The notes beneath the pieces are model-generated. The model was not told the origin of the DNA. It saw nothing but the letters and a program-made list of their open reading frames with translations, and ran no database searches. This document shows, piece by piece, positions 1 through 8,243 of a DNA stretch of 64,000 nt (the stretch's first letter is position 1; each line of letters opens with the position of its first letter). Source of the DNA: Williamsia limnetica. Its GTDB lineage: Bacteria; Actinomycetota; Actinomycetes; Mycobacteriales; Mycobacteriaceae. The stretch spans positions 111,878 to 175,877 of the forward strand of contig NZ_QJSP01000006.1 in the NCBI RefSeq assembly GCF_003217475.1. Reading direction: 5' to 3'. Made by a program: the position numbers and the translations under genes.

Positions 1-222
1 GTGCCCTCCTCGCGCCCATGGAGTCCGGGCGAGAGCCCGTTCTTCGTCTCTGTCCGGGGCACCGACGAGACCGAGATCTCAGCCTATTGGGAGCGTCTGA
101 GCATTGGGGCAAACACCGCGGTCCCACTCGGCCCCGCAGGCTGGTCACCGCTCTACGGCATGCTCACCGACAAGTTCGGGGTGACCTGGGTTCTCGACAT
201 CGCCGTCGCCTACAGCGCCTGA
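1..222 (+). CDS. VOC/PhnB-like protein, 5'-truncated
   Basis: This is the C-terminal half of a PhnB-type VOC (glyoxalase/bleomycin-resistance fold) protein. The visible 73 residues contain the pattern SPFFVSV, a YWERLS helix and the signature YGMLTDKFGVTW followed by VLDI, which are typical of the second beta-alpha-beta-beta-beta repeat. Family members are about 140-160 residues, so the first half lies before the window and the GTG at position 1 is probably internal. The gene converges with the WYL regulator 21 bp away. PhnB proteins are often found near DGPF/ECF sigma genes, such as those 1.2 kb downstream, but a functional link here is only inference. Confidence 0.65.
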   Translation: MPSSRPWSPGESPFFVSVRGTDETEISAYWERLSIGANTAVPLGPAGWSPLYGMLTDKFGVTWVLDIAVAYSA

Positions 223-243
223 CGTCGGCGGCTCGCGGCGACG

Positions 244-1230
244 CTACGGCGCCGCGGGCCCGCCCGCGCGGGCATATCGGCGGGCCAGCCGGGCAAAGGC
301 GTCGGCGAGTTCGGGCGGGCCGACGACCTCGATGTCGGTGTCGAACCGTCCGATCGATGCGGCCAGGGCGGCCCACGACCAAGAGCCCTGGATGAGCCGG
401 CACCGCCCGGGTCCGGCCGCTTCGACGATGCCGTCCGGCACATGGGTCGATACGTCGGCCGCGGGCAGGTCCAGGATGACCTCCCCTCGGCACGGCCAAT
501 CGACGCCGCCGGTGGGGTCGGCACCACGGAAGGTGGCGGCAACAAAAGTCGAGACGTCACCGCCCGGTATCCCGCGCGGTTCGAAATGCCGCCCGTTGGG
601 GATGCGCGGCGTGATGCGGTCGGCGCGATACGTCCGCCAGGCGTGACGGTCGAGATCCCAGCCCACGAGGTACCACCGACCGTCCCACGTGATGAGGTGA
701 TGCGGTTCGACGCTGCGCGGCTGTTCGTCGGTCGCCGAGCCTGCGCTCGCGTAGCCGAACCGCAGTGTCTCGCGAGCATGGATGGCGGCGCTGAGGGTGA
801 TCAGCACATCGTTGCCCACCCGGGCTTCGGGCCGGATCGACGGTCGCCGTATCGCCGTGACCTCGAGGGTGTCGATGCGGTGACGCAACCGGGACGGCAA
901 CACCTGCCTGATGGTGCCCAATGCGCGCACCGCGCCCTCTTCGATACCTGCGGCATTACTCGTCGCCGTCTGTAGTGCGACGGAGATCGCGATCACCTGC
1001 TCGTCGTCGAACAGCAATGGCGGCAGCTCGCTGCCCGCGCCCAGTCGGTAGCCGCCGTCGGGACCCTTGATCGCTGCGATCGGGTAACCGAGTTCGCGCA
1101 GGCGGTCGACATCGCGGCGGACCGTGCGTGGGCTGATGTCGAGGCGCTCCGCGAGTAGGGCTCCCGGCCAGTCTCGCCGGGCTTGCAGCAGCGACAGCAG
1201 CGACAGCAGCCGTTCGGAAGTCCTCAACAT
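244..1230 (-). CDS. YafY/DeoR-type HTH regulator with WYL domain
   Basis: A 328-residue transcriptional regulator. Residues about 5-60 form a winged HTH (pattern SPRTVRRDVDRLRELGYPI). The middle and C-terminal parts carry a WYL ligand-sensing domain, seen as the core RWYLVGWDLD at about residue 185, and a WCX-like C-terminal region. WYL regulators bind DNA and sense a small ligand or nucleic acid. The ATG start is divergent from the DGPF/sigma operon, with 170 bp between them, so it could control that operon or itself; this is inference from position. Length is normal for the family. Confidence 0.88.
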   Translation of the reverse strand: MLRTSERLLSLLSLLQARRDWPGALLAERLDISPRTVRRDVDRLRELGYPIAAIKGPDGGYRLGAGSELPPLLFDDEQVIAISVALQTATSNAAGIEEGAVRALGTIRQVLPSRLRHRIDTLEVTAIRRPSIRPEARVGNDVLITLSAAIHARETLRFGYASAGSATDEQPRSVEPHHLITWDGRWYLVGWDLDRHAWRTYRADRITPRIPNGRHFEPRGIPGGDVSTFVAATFRGADPTGGVDWPCRGEVILDLPAADVSTHVPDGIVEAAGPGRCRLIQGSWSWAALAASIGRFDTDIEVVGPPELADAFARLARRYARAGGPAAP

Positions 1231-1324
1231 GCGCCCATCTTCTCAGGAGTAGAGGACGCTTTCCGGCCGCTACTGTGCGGGCGAGCACGTTCGCGGGACT
1301 TGGCACAAACTTTTTCGCCGACCA

Positions 1325-1351
1325 TGTCGAGAATGGGGAGTCGGTTCCGTC
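1325..1351 (+). promoter_or_regulatory. Candidate ECF42-type promoter
   Basis: TGTCGA lies at 1325-1330 and CGTC at 1348-1351, separated by exactly 17 bp and ending 49 bp before the DGPF start codon. From memory of published work on the ECF42 sigma group, its promoters carry TGTCGA at -35 and CGA/TC at -10 and drive DGPF-sigma operons. The match and spacing are seen directly. Autoregulation by the sigma factor encoded downstream is inference. Confidence 0.6.
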
Positions 1352-1400
1352 CCAGTGGTACGAGCGGCCATGAGGGCCGCGAAGACGAAGGAGAATCACC

Positions 1401-1802
1401 ATGAAGTACCTGATGCTGAAGCACTATCGCGGTGGCCCGGGCATGAACTTCACCCCGATGGATCAGTGGACTCCAGACGAGGTCGATGCCCACATGCAGT
1501 ACATGAACGACTTCGCGGATCGTCTGCGGAACTCAGGGGAGTTCGTCGATGCGCAGGCGCTGTCGCAAGAAGGCACGTTCGTGCGGCATGACGGTGAAGG
1601 TCGCCCGCCGGTGACCGATGGCCCGTTCGCCGAGACCAAAGACCTCATCGCCGGCTGGATGGTCATCGATGTGGAGTCGCAGGAACGCGCTTACCAGCTG
1701 GCAGGGGAGCTGTCTGCCGCCCCCGGCGCCGGCGGCGAGCCGATCCGCGAGTGGCTAGAGGTTCGGCCCTTCCTCACGGCCCCGACGACTGTCACCGAGT
1801 GA
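1401..1802 (+). CDS. DGPF/YCII-related domain protein
   Basis: A 133-residue protein of the YCII-related DGPF family, a small ferredoxin-like fold often co-encoded with ECF sigma factors. The hallmark TDGPFAETKDLIAGW is at about residues 72-86. The ATG start has a well-placed GAAGGAGAA ribosome site. Its stop codon overlaps the GTG start of the sigma factor gene in a GTGA, so the two are translationally coupled. Family members are co-expressed partners of ECF42 sigma factors and their biochemical role is unknown. The candidate ECF42 promoter lies 49 bp upstream. Confidence 0.92.
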   Translation: MKYLMLKHYRGGPGMNFTPMDQWTPDEVDAHMQYMNDFADRLRNSGEFVDAQALSQEGTFVRHDGEGRPPVTDGPFAETKDLIAGWMVIDVESQERAYQLAGELSAAPGAGGEPIREWLEVRPFLTAPTTVTE

Positions 1803-2944
1803 ACTCCGCTTTGCTGCGGGAACTGGTTCCCGCAGTGATCGGTGTCCTCGTCCGGCGCGGAGCAGACTTCGCATCGGCCGAGGACGCCGTGCAGGAGGCG
1901 CTGATCCAGGCGCTGGAGGCTTGGCCCGATGATCCGCCGCGCGATCCGAAGGCGTGGCTGGTCTCGGTGTCCTGGCGCAGGTTCATCGACGCCGCCCGTT
2001 CCGAGTCGTCACGCCGTGGACGGGAGATCGCCATGGATCTCGAGCCCCCGCCCGGGCCGTCCTCTGCTGTCGACGACACACTCGCGCTCTACTTCCTCTG
2101 CGCACATCCGGCGTTGTCGCCCGCGTCGGCCGTGGCGTTGACGTTGCGGGCGATCGGTGGGCTGACGACCCGACAGATCGCGTTGGCATATCTGATCCCG
2201 GAAGCGACGATGGCGCAGCGGATCAGTCGGGCCAAGCGGCGGATCGCAGATCGCCGGCTCAATGAGCCCGGTGACCTCCACACCGTGCTGCGCGTCCTCT
2301 ATCTGGTGTTCAACGAGGGCTATGGCGGGGATGTGGATCTGTCGGCCGAGGCCATCCGGCTCACTCGCCAGCTCGTCGCACTGACAGACGAGCCCGAGGT
2401 TGCCGGCCTACTGGCGTTGATGCTCCTGCATCACGCCCGCCGCGAGACCCGTACGGGGGCCGGGGGTCGTCTCGTGCCGCTCGCCGAGCAAGACAGGTCG
2501 CGGTGGGACTCGCGACTGATCGCCGAGGGTGTGACGATCCTGCAGACGGCCCTGGCTCGCGACCGCCTCGGCGAGTACCAGGCGCAGGCAGCGATCGCGG
2601 CGCTGCACGCCGACGCCGCGACCACGACCGAGACCGACTGGGTCCAGATCGTCGAGTGGTACGACGAATTGCTCGATCTCACCGACAGTCCGGTGGTCCG
2701 GCTCAATCGTGCGGTCGCGGTCGGAGAAGCCGACGGTCCCCAGGCGGGGCTGGCCGCACTGTCCGACGTGAGCCCAGACCTGCCGAGACATACCGCAGCC
2801 CAGGCCTATCTGCACGAACGGGCGGGTGACCTCGGCCAGGCAGCCGTCCTGTACTCAGAGGCGTCCCGTCTCGCGACCAGTACACACGAACGCGATCACC
2901 TCACGCGAGAGGCCGCGCGGGTGCGGCAGTTGCTGCCACCGTGA
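1799..2944 (+). CDS. ECF sigma factor, ECF42 group, with C-terminal TPR-like extension
   Basis: An RNA polymerase sigma factor of about 381 residues. Sigma region 2 is near residues 10-75 (EDAVQEALIQALEAWP, then WLVSVSWRRFID) and region 4 near 110-165 (ALAYLIPEATMAQRISRAKRRI). It is followed by a roughly 200-residue helical C-terminal extension (FNEGYGGDVDLSAEAIRLTRQL, then a repeat-like EWYDELLDLTDSPVVRLNRAVAVGEADG). This architecture defines the ECF42 group, where the extension replaces an anti-sigma factor. I chose the GTG at 1799 because it overlaps the DGPF stop; an upstream start at 1751 would lie inside the DGPF gene. No anti-sigma gene is adjacent. Confidence 0.92.
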   Translation: MNSALLRELVPAVIGVLVRRGADFASAEDAVQEALIQALEAWPDDPPRDPKAWLVSVSWRRFIDAARSESSRRGREIAMDLEPPPGPSSAVDDTLALYFLCAHPALSPASAVALTLRAIGGLTTRQIALAYLIPEATMAQRISRAKRRIADRRLNEPGDLHTVLRVLYLVFNEGYGGDVDLSAEAIRLTRQLVALTDEPEVAGLLALMLLHHARRETRTGAGGRLVPLAEQDRSRWDSRLIAEGVTILQTALARDRLGEYQAQAAIAALHADAATTTETDWVQIVEWYDELLDLTDSPVVRLNRAVAVGEADGPQAGLAALSDVSPDLPRHTAAQAYLHERAGDLGQAAVLYSEASRLATSTHERDHLTREAARVRQLLPP

Positions 2945-3024
2945 CCACCCGACTGCGTTGATCACAAAGTTTCCGGCGTGTTCGCTTGCGCGACATCCGG
3001 TGTTCCCCATATTGTTGGCGAGTT

Positions 3025-3042
3025 GGTTCGCCCAGGCGAACC
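3025..3042. terminator. Weak hairpin between convergent genes
   Basis: An 8-bp inverted repeat (GGTTCGCC / GGCGAACC) separated by 2 bases sits between the convergent sigma factor and LLM oxidoreductase genes. It has no T-tract. It could terminate both transcripts, but the short stem and tight loop make this a weak call. Confidence 0.25.
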
Positions 3043-3123
3043 CGAGGGGGATGCGTCGGTTGGGACGCCTTCGATACGTTCGATCCGTATGTCCTCCACC
3101 ACGATCGGCCGGTCTCCCGGCTA

Positions 3124-3984
3124 TCAGTTCAGAGCTGTTGCCAGCCGCCTCCACTGCTCACGCGGGTATGCCTGTGGGTCGGCGTCGAGCACCTGGATGC
3201 ACACGTGATCGGCGCCTGCCGCGCGGTGTTCCTCCACCCGGCGTGCGATGGCGGCTTCGTCGCCCCACGCGATGATCGCGTCGAACAGGCGGTCCGAGAC
3301 CGAATCGATGTCTTCCTGGGTGAACCCCGACCGCAGCAGATTGTTGGCGTAATTGGGTAGCTGCAGGTAGCTGCGCAACCATTCGGTGCCGATGGAGCGG
3401 GCGTGGTCGGCGTCGGTGGTCAAGATCGCGGTCTGCTCCGGCAGCAGCAGCGGACCCGCGCCGAGGGTCTCCCGGGCCGAAGCGGTGAAGTCGGGGGTGA
3501 CCAGGTACGGATGCGATCCATTCGCGCGGGTCGCGGACAGCTGCAGCATCTTCGGGCCCAACGCGGCCAACACACGTGACTCGACGGGCACGGTCTTCTC
3601 CGCGGCATCGAGTCCCTCGAGAAATGCAGCGGTGGCCGCAAGAGGCTTCTTGTACCGGCCCGGATTGCCCGAGTCGACCAACGGCGCGTGCGAAACCCCG
3701 ATGCCGAGCAGCAGTCGGTCACCGTGTTTGTCGGTCAGGTTGTTGTACTGCGCAGCGACATCGGCCGGTTCGTGCATCCAGAGATTGAGGATGCCCGTCG
3801 CGATGACCGTCTTGGTGGTTGCTTGCAGGCGGTTGGCGACGGCATCGAACACCGGTCCGCCGACGTCGGGAATCCACAACGCGGTGAATCCCAGCTCATC
3901 GAGCTCTGCCGCTGCCTCCGCGGACTGGGCGAGATCGCCGTAACGCAACTGCGAACTCCAAATTCCTACGCCTGCAAGCTTCAA
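3124..3984 (-). CDS. LLM-class F420-dependent oxidoreductase (TIGR03620-like)
   Basis: A 286-residue TIM-barrel oxidoreductase of the luciferase-like monooxygenase class that in actinobacteria typically uses coenzyme F420. The N-terminus (GVGIWSSQLRYGD), the LGFTALWIPDVGGP segment and the LLLGIGVSHAPLVD segment match the TIGR03620-type branch. The start is TTG at 3984, preceded by an AGGAGG at 3991-3996; no better start is visible. Substrate is unknown. It lies downstream of the GAF-ANTAR gene on the same strand, separated by a 16-bp palindrome and a 19-bp tandem repeat, and converges with the sigma factor gene. Confidence 0.87.
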   Translation of the reverse strand: MKLAGVGIWSSQLRYGDLAQSAEAAAELDELGFTALWIPDVGGPVFDAVANRLQATTKTVIATGILNLWMHEPADVAAQYNNLTDKHGDRLLLGIGVSHAPLVDSGNPGRYKKPLAATAAFLEGLDAAEKTVPVESRVLAALGPKMLQLSATRANGSHPYLVTPDFTASARETLGAGPLLLPEQTAILTTDADHARSIGTEWLRSYLQLPNYANNLLRSGFTQEDIDSVSDRLFDAIIAWGDEAAIARRVEEHRAAGADHVCIQVLDADPQAYPREQWRRLATALN

Positions 3985-4003
3985 GACTGTCCTCCTCGGA
4001 TGA

Positions 4004-4019
4004 CGCCGACATGTCGGCG
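4004..4019. promoter_or_regulatory. 16-bp perfect palindrome before LLM gene
   Basis: CGCCGACATGTCGGCG is a perfect 16-bp inverted repeat whose near edge is 19 bp upstream of the LLM start codon. Position and symmetry suit an operator for a dimeric regulator. A short RNA hairpin is the alternative. No regulator can be assigned from the sequence. Confidence 0.4.
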
Positions 4020-4113
4020 CCCTGCTGGTACTTGTGTGCCCTACTGGTTTTCGTGTGCCCTGCTGGTCCTCGTCTGCCCTGCTGGTCCTCGTCTACGCTG
4101 CTGGTCTACTCCG
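4019..4113. repeat. 19-bp tandem repeat (about 5 units)
   Basis: Units begin at 4019, 4038, 4057, 4076 and, degenerate, 4095. The consensus is GCCCTGCTGGTCCTCGTCT. Units 3 and 4 are identical; units 1 and 2 carry 4 to 5 changes each. The period is not a multiple of three and the array begins at the stop codon of the GAF-ANTAR gene, so it is noncoding. It resembles a minisatellite that could vary in copy number between strains. Confidence 0.9.
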
Positions 4114-4813
4114 GCGGGTGATCCTTGTGCACGAGGTCTTGGGCTAGTTTCGCGAGCGGAATGTTGCTGTCCTGCGACAGCTTTCGCAGCAGATTGAAGG
4201 CTTGGACGGCGTTGATGTCGAAGCGCTCCATGATCATGCCCTTCGCCTGCCCGATGATGTCGCGACTGGCCAGTGCGCTACGGAACTGAACACCACGCTC
4301 GGTCGCCGACCACGCGACAGCGGCGTGCGCCGCGTACAGCAGCCCGATCTCTTCGGATTCCTCCGGGAAGGAGTCAGGGGTCAGCGAGTACAGCGTCATC
4401 GACCCCAAGGTCTCGCTGTGGGTGTAGAGGCGGAACGACAAAATGGACCGGAACGGTGTCAGGGAGACGGCGTCTTCGGTGTATCTGGGCCACCGCGTTT
4501 CAGTCGTCAGATCGTTGACGCGCACCACCGGCTGTTCCCACGCGGCTTGCAAGCAGGGCCCCTGCTGGTGGGTCACCTGGATCTTGTTGTGGGTATCGAC
4601 CAGCGGATCGGTCGATACCTGGGTGCTCAACGAGTCCCGATTGGTGGTGACGGTGATCCCGGCGTGTTCAGCACCCTCGACGTTTTCTACCGCAGCCGTG
4701 ACGACGGCTCCGAGTACGTCGTCCAGCGCTTGCTGGTCGCTCCCGTGCAGGCCACGAGCCAGATCGGCGATTGCCATGTGGATATCGGTCATGGTCTGGT
4801 CGTCGTCGGGCAT
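4106..4813 (-). CDS. GAF-ANTAR RNA-binding regulator
   Basis: A sensor-regulator of about 235 residues. A GAF domain covers residues about 20-160 (HQQGPCLQAAWEQPVVRVND is a typical GAF core). The C-terminal 60 residues form an ANTAR helix bundle (SRDIIGQAKGMIMERFDINAVQAFNLLRKLSQD), known to bind dual-hexaloop RNA and prevent termination. I placed the start at the ATG at 4813, which has GGAG seven bases upstream; an in-frame upstream start at 4873 is possible. It is a close paralogue of the gene at 17951-18655, with nearly identical ANTAR tails. Confidence 0.9.
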   Translation of the reverse strand: MPDDDQTMTDIHMAIADLARGLHGSDQQALDDVLGAVVTAAVENVEGAEHAGITVTTNRDSLSTQVSTDPLVDTHNKIQVTHQQGPCLQAAWEQPVVRVNDLTTETRWPRYTEDAVSLTPFRSILSFRLYTHSETLGSMTLYSLTPDSFPEESEEIGLLYAAHAAVAWSATERGVQFRSALASRDIIGQAKGMIMERFDINAVQAFNLLRKLSQDSNIPLAKLAQDLVHKDHPPE

Positions 4814-5031
4814 GGGACTCCAAATAACGGGTGCTAGGGATGACGCATCAACGTGTGGCTTGGTCTCCACCAACGGCCCATCATAGCCACCCCCTGCGTT
4901 CGGCGGGTCAGAGATGGCGGCGGCCGCGCTTGCCCCCGCCGGGTCCGAAACAGCAAAAGGGCACTGGTGACGGTGTCCTATGGGACGTGTTGTCTGGTTT
5001 GGGATAGGGACGGGGTTGGTACTCGGCGTCC

Positions 5032-5733
5032 ATGACGTCGACGTTTTCCCGTGAGGATGCTTTTGCGGGGTGGTCGCGATTGCACGGCGGGATCGATCCG
5101 GCGACTTCGGTGTGGATCAGGGGGTGGGTTCGCATCGCGCATGCCTGCGCCGGCCCGCTGGTGCGGATTGGTGTCGGTCCGAGCGCCGCGACGGTTCTCG
5201 GGGTCATGGTGACAGCGGCGGTTCCGGTGGTCGCGTTGGCCGGGGGCGCCTGGCCGTTGCTCGCGCTGATGTTGGTGCTGCTGGGCGCGGTACTCGACGG
5301 TGTCGACGGGGCGATCGCCCTGCGAACGGGAACCGCATCTCGTTGGGGCCGGGTTCTCGATCCGTTCGCCGATCGCTGCTCTGATCTGCTGTTGATACTG
5401 ACTCTCGTGATCCTCGGGGCCCCGATGTGGCTCGGAGTTGCACTCGCCTTGACGACGTTGATGCTCGAGTCGGTACGCGCCAGTGCTCAGGCGGCCGGGA
5501 TGGAAGGTCCCGGCGCATTGACGTGGTGGGAGCGCCCGTCCCGGGTGATCGTCACCGCGTTCGCGACGGCCAGTAGCGGAATCGTCTGGTGCGCAAGAGA
5601 ACTCGGTGTCACGGTGCTGCCTTGGATCGACGGCGCAAGCCTGGCGACGCTGTACGCGATCGTCGCCGGGATACTGGCGGTCGTCGGGCTGGTACATCTA
5701 CTCGTCGCCGTGCACATGCAACTGCGCCGATAG
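5032..5733 (+). CDS. CDP-alcohol phosphatidyltransferase-family membrane protein
   Basis: A 233-residue multi-pass membrane protein of the CDP-alcohol phosphotransferase superfamily, which joins a CDP-linked lipid or alcohol to an acceptor alcohol. The active-site motif is at residues 89-114: D89, D92, G93, A96, G106, D110 and D114 are in register. The Arg of the usual AR pair is Leu97 here. Several hydrophobic helices flank the motif. The gene converges with the CrtI-like gene 6 bp away. The substrate is not predictable, and the Arg-to-Leu change may mean altered substrate or reduced activity. Confidence 0.87.
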   Translation: MTSTFSREDAFAGWSRLHGGIDPATSVWIRGWVRIAHACAGPLVRIGVGPSAATVLGVMVTAAVPVVALAGGAWPLLALMLVLLGAVLDGVDGAIALRTGTASRWGRVLDPFADRCSDLLLILTLVILGAPMWLGVALALTTLMLESVRASAQAAGMEGPGALTWWERPSRVIVTAFATASSGIVWCARELGVTVLPWIDGASLATLYAIVAGILAVVGLVHLLVAVHMQLRR

Positions 5734-5739
5734 CGGCGA

Positions 5740-7239
5740 TCAGCCTGCCGCGCCGATCATGTCGGCGACGATCTTCGCGGACATCATCACCAGTGGCAAT
5801 CCGCCGCCGGGATGTGAGGATCCGCCGACGAGGTAGAGGCCGGGCACCGGACTTCGGTTGGACGGCCGCAGGAACGCCGCCAGCGCACCGTTCGACGACG
5901 TGCCGTAGATCGATCCACCCGGGGTCAGGGTGCGCCGCTCCAGGTCGGCCGGACTGATGATCACGCGGTGCCGGATCCGGTCGGACACGTCCAGGCCGCG
6001 GGCGGCCATCAGGTCCAGGACCTGATCGGCATAGTGCTCGCGCAGACCTGGCGCGTCCCAGTCGACGCCTTCGGCGGGGTCGTGTGGTGGTGCATTGACC
6101 AGCACAAACCACGCTCCGGTCTGATCATCGGGGGTGATCGCAGGATCAGATGGTGCACTCACGTAGATGGTGGGTCGGGGGACAGGACGCGCCCTGCCCT
6201 TGCGTCCGAACACCGCGTCGAACTCGTCGTCGTAGTCCTCGGCGAACAGCACGTGGTGATGCGGTTGGTCGCCGGGTGGATTGTCGAGTGCCAGCAACAG
6301 GACGAACCCCGACAGCGAACGCGTGGTGCGGCGGAGCCGTCGCGCTGCGCTGCGTGCCCCCGGTTGATCGGGGGTGAGCAGGTCGTTGAAGACCTGCTGG
6401 GCGTCTGCATTCGCCACCACGAAGTCGGCGTCGACCACCGAACCATCCGACAGCTGGACCCCGCGCACACCCGTTGCGTCGGTGAGAATTTCAGACACAC
6501 GAGTGTCCAGGCGGACCTCTACACCCAGGGCCTGCGCGCGGCTCAGCAATACGGATGCGATGCGGCCGAGGCCGCCGTCGATGTACCAGGACCCGAAGGC
6601 CTGCTCCGCGTACGGAACGCTCGCCAGGGCGGCGGGTGCCCGGCGAGGATCGGATCCCGTATAGGTCGCGTACCTGTCCAGCAGCATGCGCAGCCTGGGG
6701 TCGGACAGGTATGAGGTGCCGAGTCCGCGCAGCGATTTCCACGGCGCGATGGTGGTCAGGTCGCGTAGCCGGCGGGAGAGGCGGAGCATCGTCCGGAGAT
6801 CGATCGGCGATTGCAGAAACGGTGTCAGGGTGGCGTCCCAGATTCTTTCGGCCCGCTCCATGAACGAGCTCCACTGCGCCCCTCGGCCGGGGCCGAGTGC
6901 GCTGTCGAGGGCGCCCGGGATCTCGCGCGGGTCGCCGGGTAGATCGAGGACCACCCCGTCAGGGAAGGTGTAGCGGCAGGCGATCTCCAGTTGCCGCACC
7001 GGCAGGTCGTCGGCCATGGGTGGACCGCCGATCGCTGTGAACAGGTCCTCGAGCACCTGCGGAAGCGTCAGCAGTGAGGGTCCCGTGTCGAAGACGAATC
7101 CGTCGACGTGCTCGACGCCGAGTTTCCCACCGACCACTGGTGCCTGCTCGATCAGCGTGACCGAATGGCCTTGTGCCGCCAACCGGGCTGCCACCGCCAA
7201 CCCCCCGACACCGGCACCGATCACGACAATCTTGCTCAA
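5740..7239 (-). CDS. FAD-dependent phytoene desaturase-like oxidoreductase (CrtI family)
   Basis: A 499-residue flavoprotein. The N-terminal dinucleotide-binding motif VVIGAGVGGLAVAARLAAQGHSV is followed by an acidic residue and the VGGKLG segment. The C-terminus has the FAD-binding GLYLVGGSSHPGGGLPLVMMSAKIVADMI signature of CrtI-type carotenoid desaturases and isomerases. The start is TTG at 7239, with AAAGGGAG just upstream. It overlaps the YihY stop codon as TTGA, so the pair is coupled. No phytoene synthase or other carotenoid gene is in the window, so the polyisoprenoid or lipid substrate is unknown. Some CrtI-like enzymes act on non-carotenoid substrates. Confidence 0.88.
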   Translation of the reverse strand: MSKIVVIGAGVGGLAVAARLAAQGHSVTLIEQAPVVGGKLGVEHVDGFVFDTGPSLLTLPQVLEDLFTAIGGPPMADDLPVRQLEIACRYTFPDGVVLDLPGDPREIPGALDSALGPGRGAQWSSFMERAERIWDATLTPFLQSPIDLRTMLRLSRRLRDLTTIAPWKSLRGLGTSYLSDPRLRMLLDRYATYTGSDPRRAPAALASVPYAEQAFGSWYIDGGLGRIASVLLSRAQALGVEVRLDTRVSEILTDATGVRGVQLSDGSVVDADFVVANADAQQVFNDLLTPDQPGARSAARRLRRTTRSLSGFVLLLALDNPPGDQPHHHVLFAEDYDDEFDAVFGRKGRARPVPRPTIYVSAPSDPAITPDDQTGAWFVLVNAPPHDPAEGVDWDAPGLREHYADQVLDLMAARGLDVSDRIRHRVIISPADLERRTLTPGGSIYGTSSNGALAAFLRPSNRSPVPGLYLVGGSSHPGGGLPLVMMSAKIVADMIGAAG

Positions 7240-8243
7240 GATCTCCCTTTCGTAGTCGGTGTACCGACCCAACTGTCCACCCTGGAGTCCATCGACAGTG
7301 TCAACGACCATCCCGTGATGAGCACCATATGCAGTATCCAGAGCCACAGGCCCACCGCGACGACCCCACCGACCACGGTCAAGCCTGCGAACGGCAGCCC
7401 GACGTCCATGGGGATGGAGAGGAACAGGGCGAATCCCTGGAGAAAACCTGCGAGCATCGACGCCGTGGTCAACGCCCCGACAAGCGCGACCCGCCACCGC
7501 GGACTTCCCGGCATGACGTAACGGAAGACCCAGATCAGCAGCAACGACAGGACGAGCCAGGTCGTCAGGAAACCGAGGTAGTAGCGCAGCGCGAGGTCGC
7601 CGATACCGCCGCCGCCGCCTTCTGGGGCGAGCCCGACCAACCGTTCACCGACTCTCGCGTAGACCCAGGCCAGCGGCGGTACCACGATGAACAGGGCGAG
7701 GATGGAGCCGCGCGCCCGCCACGCATCACCGAGCGAGCTCCTCGGCGCTGTGTCGTCGCTGCGGGCGTGGGGGGCGCCGTCGCCGGCGATCCGGTCCGAC
7801 TCGGCCGACACCAGTCGGGCCGACCGTCGCAGACCCTCGCCATAGAACGATGCAGGGAACAGCAGCACCACCGCGCTCAGCAGGCCTGCACCGACCCCCG
7901 CGTTGATGAGAGCGTCGTAAGCCGGACGGGCACCCATGTCGGGTGGGATCAGGACGCGTAGCGCGAGCAGACGACGCCGGACCTCGCCGGTGTCGTCGAA
8001 CCAGCTGATGCTCCAGACCGCGAACAGCAACCACGGCACGATGGCTATCGCGGAAAAGTAGGTCAGGGTGGCGGCGGTGCCTGCGATATCGCCTCGTGAG
8101 AGCCGCCGCCTGGCATCGCCAGCGATGGCGCGGACTTCGTCGGTGACCCGTCGGAGAGGGCTCGTGGGCACCGATTCTCCGGCCGGCTTGTCGGGCACCG
8201 GGTCAGGATGCCCCGGAGCCGCGATCTCAAACCCGCTGACCAC
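7236..8243 (-). CDS. YihY/BrkB-family inner-membrane protein
   Basis: A 335-residue polytopic membrane protein. It contains the family core DIAGTAATLTYFSAIAIVPWLLF near residue 55 and the C-terminal PFAGLTVVGGVVAVGLWLWILHMVLITGWSL. The family is conserved but of uncertain role in envelope lipid or cell-wall processes. The start is GTG at 8243; a shorter start inside the first 40 residues is possible because the early region is hydrophilic. It is translationally coupled to the CrtI-like gene downstream, suggesting a common membrane-lipid function. A second, larger YihY gene is at 18669-20219. Confidence 0.9.
   Translation of the reverse strand: MVSGFEIAAPGHPDPVPDKPAGESVPTSPLRRVTDEVRAIAGDARRRLSRGDIAGTAATLTYFSAIAIVPWLLFAVWSISWFDDTGEVRRRLLALRVLIPPDMGARPAYDALINAGVGAGLLSAVVLLFPASFYGEGLRRSARLVSAESDRIAGDGAPHARSDDTAPRSSLGDAWRARGSILALFIVVPPLAWVYARVGERLVGLAPEGGGGGIGDLALRYYLGFLTTWLVLSLLLIWVFRYVMPGSPRWRVALVGALTTASMLAGFLQGFALFLSIPMDVGLPFAGLTVVGGVVAVGLWLWILHMVLITGWSLTLSMDSRVDSWVGTPTTKGRS

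Noticed and set aside
1191-1212. CAGCGACAG triplication in the WYL regulator gene
   Set aside because: It encodes a simple Leu/Ser repeat in the N-terminal helix; explained by coding sequence.
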